A stretch of DNA of 64,000 bases from an uncultured Holophaga sp. (GTDB taxonomy: Bacteria; Acidobacteriota; Holophagae; Holophagales; Holophagaceae): the NCBI RefSeq assembly GCF_963677305.1, contig NZ_OY781925.1, positions 124,001 through 188,000 of the forward strand, in the 5' to 3' direction. Made by a program: the position numbers and the translations under genes. This document shows positions 59,777-64,000 of this stretch, piece by piece (the first letter of the stretch is position 1; each line of letters begins with the position of its first letter). Under the pieces are notes generated by a model. The model made no database searches, was not told the origin of the DNA, and saw nothing but the letters and a program-made list of their open reading frames with translations.

Positions 59777-61060
59777 TCAGCCCCAGACCCGCACACCTTC
59801 GACCCAGGTGCCGAGCACCTTCCCGGGCAGAGCCCAGCCCTTGAAGGGCGTGTTGAAGGAGCGGCTCTGGATGAAGTCCCGATCCACTGTGATGCGTGCC
59901 TCCGGATCGAAGAGGACGAAGTCCGCAGGGTGCCCCACCGCCAGGGAGCCCAGACCGAGGCGATCCAGGTGCATGACCTGCGCAGGCGAGCTCGTCAGGA
60001 GTTCAAGGGCCCGGGCCAGGCTGATGACCCCAGGCCTCACCAGGCGGTCAAGCACCAGGGGGAGGGCGGTCTCCAGCCCCAGGATGCCGAAGGCGGCATC
60101 AGGCAGCTCGCAGGACTTGTCGTCCGTGGTGTGGGGCGCATGATCCGTGGCGATGGCGTCCACCGTCCCGTCCGCGATGGCCTCCAGCACGGCATCCACA
60201 TCCGCCTGAGGGCGGAGGGGCGGGTTCATCTTGTAGTCGGCGTCGAAGCGGTGCAGTTCCCGATCGGTGAGGGTGAAGTGGTGAGGTGTGACCTCGCAGG
60301 TGGCCTTCACCCCCCGGGCCTTGGCCTCCCGCACCAGGCGCAGGGAGCCCCGGGTGGAGAGGTGCTGGAAGTGGACATGCCCCCCGGTGTGCTCGGCCAG
60401 GATCAGGTCCCGGGCCACCATGACCTCCTCGGCCATGGACGGGATGCCCCTGCAGCCCAGAGCGGCGCTGACCGCCCCTTCGTGCATGAAGCCCTTGTCC
60501 GCGAGGTGCTCATCCTCTTCGTGCGCCACCACGGGCACCTGGAGCCAGGCGGTGTATTCCAGGGCCTTGCGCATGATGGCGGCGTTCATGATGGGGCGGC
60601 CATCGTCGCTGAAGGCGATGCAACCGGCTGTCTTCAGCACACCGTAATCCGTTAACTCTTCGCCGCCCATACCGCGGGTCACCGTTCCCATGGGGAAGTA
60701 GCGGCAGAGTCCGGCGGCCTGGGCGCGGCTGAGCATCAACTCCGTGATGGCCACCGAGTCATTGACCGGCCGGGTGTTGGCCATGGCACAGACCGCGGTG
60801 AAGCCGCCGGCAACGGCGGCGCGGGAACCCGTCCCGATGGTCTCCTTGGCCGTCTGCCCAGGCTCGCGGAAGTGGACGTGGAGGTCAATGAAGCCCGGGG
60901 AGAGCACCATCCCACCGGCATCCAGCACCTCCGCCCCCTCCGGGGCGGGCACCCCGGCGCCGATGGCAGCCACCTTCCCATCCTCGACCAGCAGAGCACC
61001 CGGACCATTCAGGCCCAGGGCGGCATCCATCAGATGGGCATTGGCGATGTACAGGGACAT
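59777..61060 (-). CDS. pyrC: Dihydroorotase, class I
   Basis: A 427-residue amidohydrolase that closes N-carbamoyl-aspartate to dihydroorotate in pyrimidine synthesis. The metal motifs are IDLHVHFREPGQT, FSDDGRPI, VVAHEEDEHL, CEVTPHHFTLTD and ATDHAPHT. The class I (Bacillus/Aquifex-type) pattern fits throughout. The ATG at 61060 is preceded by a GAGGTG site. The small biotinyl-like gene lies 47 bases upstream on the same strand. No other pyr gene is adjacent. Confidence 0.95.
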   Translation of the reverse strand: MSLYIANAHLMDAALGLNGPGALLVEDGKVAAIGAGVPAPEGAEVLDAGGMVLSPGFIDLHVHFREPGQTAKETIGTGSRAAVAGGFTAVCAMANTRPVNDSVAITELMLSRAQAAGLCRYFPMGTVTRGMGGEELTDYGVLKTAGCIAFSDDGRPIMNAAIMRKALEYTAWLQVPVVAHEEDEHLADKGFMHEGAVSAALGCRGIPSMAEEVMVARDLILAEHTGGHVHFQHLSTRGSLRLVREAKARGVKATCEVTPHHFTLTDRELHRFDADYKMNPPLRPQADVDAVLEAIADGTVDAIATDHAPHTTDDKSCELPDAAFGILGLETALPLVLDRLVRPGVISLARALELLTSSPAQVMHLDRLGLGSLAVGHPADFVLFDPEARITVDRDFIQSRSFNTPFKGWALPGKVLGTWVEGVRVWG

Positions 61061-61107
61061 GGGCACCTCGGGGCAACCCCCAGTGTAGCCCGGCCATCGA
61101 CCCGGGA

Positions 61108-61335
61108 TCAGTCCGCCTCGCCTATCTCAAGCAGGTCTTCATCCTCGTCGGCGAAGTCCCCCTCCTCAACGAAGATCCTCCGGACCCTCCCCGAGTCAGG
61201 AGCCGTGACATAGAAGGGCGTGTGGGCCGAGTCGGTCCCCTCCAGCAGCACCAGGTTTTCGTCTTCATCCACCTCCTGGCCGACGCTCACCAGGACATCC
61301 ACCACGTAGCCAGGCCATTCGGCACGGATGATCAT
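61108..61335 (-). CDS. Small biotinyl/lipoyl-like domain protein without the acceptor lysine
   Basis: 75 residues that fit one barrel-sandwich unit: WPGYVVDVLVSVGQEVDEDENLVLLE, then VTAPDSGRVRRIFVEEGDF and DLLEIGEAD. In biotin carriers the hairpin reads EAMKM; here the same place is GTDSAHTPFY, with no Lys. So it probably cannot be biotinylated or lipoylated. It is very acidic. CGGAGG lies close before the ATG at 61335. It precedes pyrC on the same strand. Confidence 0.8.
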   Translation of the reverse strand: MIIRAEWPGYVVDVLVSVGQEVDEDENLVLLEGTDSAHTPFYVTAPDSGRVRRIFVEEGDFADEDEDLLEIGEAD

Positions 61336-61380
61336 GGCTGCCTCCGACTTCTTGGCGTGAAGGTATGGTACTCCCCCGCT

Positions 61381-61407
61381 GGGCGCAAGGCTGCGCCGTG
61401 TTTTTTT
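61381..61407 (+). terminator. Orphan intrinsic terminator upstream of pnp
   Basis: GGCGCA pairs with TGCGCC around a 4-base loop, and after GTG comes a run of seven Ts. No plus-strand gene ends before it, since the upstream genes are on the minus strand. It lies 194 bases before pnp and could be an attenuator in a long pnp leader or the end of a small RNA. Confidence 0.6.
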
Positions 61408-61600
61408 GGGCGTGGTCAGCGGGGCCCAAGGGGGTGTTCACCTTGTTTCCCGGTGCCTCTGATATCATTACAGCGCCGATTTTTCCGCTTCCGTCGGCAG
61501 CGACCTCTGCAGGAAGCCCGCCCCCATCGTCACGGCGGAGGGTTTCATGGAGGGATCGCCAGCAGGAAGCCCATCCGGGCCCTGGGCCCATGGAGAACAC

Positions 61601-63712
<2,112 letters not shown>

Positions 63713-63728
63713 CCGCACCGCAGTTCCC

Positions 63729-63760
63729 AGGAAAAGGCGCCCCCGGGCGCCTTTTCCTTT
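63729..63760 (+). terminator. Rho-independent terminator after pnp
   Basis: AGGAAAAGGCGCCC pairs exactly with 63745-63758 around two Cs, and Ts follow. Confidence 0.92.
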
Positions 63761-63792
63761 GCCGGCATCCAAGAAGGTGGAGGACGGACGGC

Positions 63793-64000
63793 ATGCACCC
63801 CGAGACGGATCCCCTGGAACTCTTCCGGACTTGGCTGTCGGCGGCTGAGGCCTCTGAGGCCACGGACCCCAATGCCATGGCCCTGGCCACCGTGGGACCC
63901 GGGGGACTCCCTTCGGTGCGGATCGTCCTCCTGAAGGACCTCGACGCCCGTGGCTTCGTCTTCTACACCAACCTCGGCAGCCGGAAGGCCCACGAGCTTG
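63793..64000 (+). CDS. pdxH: Pyridoxamine 5'-phosphate oxidase, N-terminal part
   Basis: The ATG at 63793 follows a GGAGG site, and the frame stays open to the window end, so about 69 residues are seen. [29 protein letters not shown] is the FMN/substrate-binding beginning of PdxH (R.VLLK, F.FYTN..S.K). The enzyme oxidises pyridoxine or pyridoxamine 5'-phosphate to PLP with O2. An oxygen-using enzyme is notable beside the anaerobic genes elsewhere, although PdxH-fold proteins vary in function. Confidence 0.9.
   Translation, partial: MHPETDPLELFRTWLSAAEASEATDPNAMALATVGPGGLPSVRIVLLKDLDARGFVFYTNLGSRKAHEL

Overview
The window is GC-rich chromosomal DNA of a strictly anaerobic, Gram-negative bacterium. 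It carries a ferredoxin-coupled indolepyruvate oxidoreductase, a trimeric [FeFe]-hydrogenase of the electron-bifurcating type, the oxygen-independent cobalamin pathway (CbiK, CbiD and CbiG), an outer-membrane porin and lipoproteins. The mix would fit a Holophaga/Geothrix-like acidobacterium (class Holophagae) or a relative of similar lifestyle. That placement is my inference from gene content; no rRNA or other taxonomic marker lies here.

Layout. 1-2909: end of a ThiC-like gene followed by cobO, cbiB and cobD. 3103-6906: a LysR regulator divergent from iorAB, then a small Cys-containing protein. 7268-13036: hydCBA and a LysR-type regulator with two tandem helix-turn-helix domains, all on the minus strand. 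13646-18543: VOC protein, porin, MFS transporter, MDR dehydrogenase and MarR regulator. 18506-20016: DUF2284 protein and a lipoprotein on the minus strand. 20060-31060: a tightly packed minus-strand operon, cysG-cbiC-cbiK-cbiL-cbiD-cbiE-cbiF-cbiG-cbiH-cbiJ-cbiMNQO, preceded by a clear cobalamin riboswitch. 31185-36851: FUSC transporter, PAS sensor, cbiA and an LTXXQ-type periplasmic protein. 37082-44277: a LysR regulator divergent from a glycolate-oxidase-like FAD/FeS/FAD trio and a methylmalonate-semialdehyde-type dehydrogenase. 44435-50756: lipoprotein, an internally repeated helical protein, a LytS/LytTR-type two-component pair, arfB and an acyltransferase. 50808-54118: a gene-poor, partly decayed stretch between tRNA-Arg(CCG) and tRNA-Glu(CTC). 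54650-64000: PilZ, TPR, formyltransferase, PepSY, SPFH/SHOCT and DUF2156 proteins, a degenerate tRNA-like sequence, pyrC, a small biotinyl-like protein, pnp and the start of pdxH.

How it fits together. Three separated loci (cobO-cbiB-cobD, the riboswitch operon and cbiA) supply most of anaerobic adenosylcobamide synthesis, and CbiMNQO imports the cobalt. CbiT, CbiP and the nucleotide-loop genes are not in the window. IorAB would make reduced ferredoxin from amino-acid-derived 2-oxo acids, and HydABC could re-oxidise ferredoxin and NADH together to H2. The FAD/FeS trio plus the CoA-acylating aldehyde dehydrogenase looks like an uncharacterised oxidation module under LysR control. The observations I would follow first are the tandem-HTH LysR, the FAD/FeS trio, the SGD-repeat protein, the degenerate tRNA and the CbiG that lacks its middle domain. 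I saw no mobile element, prophage or CRISPR array.
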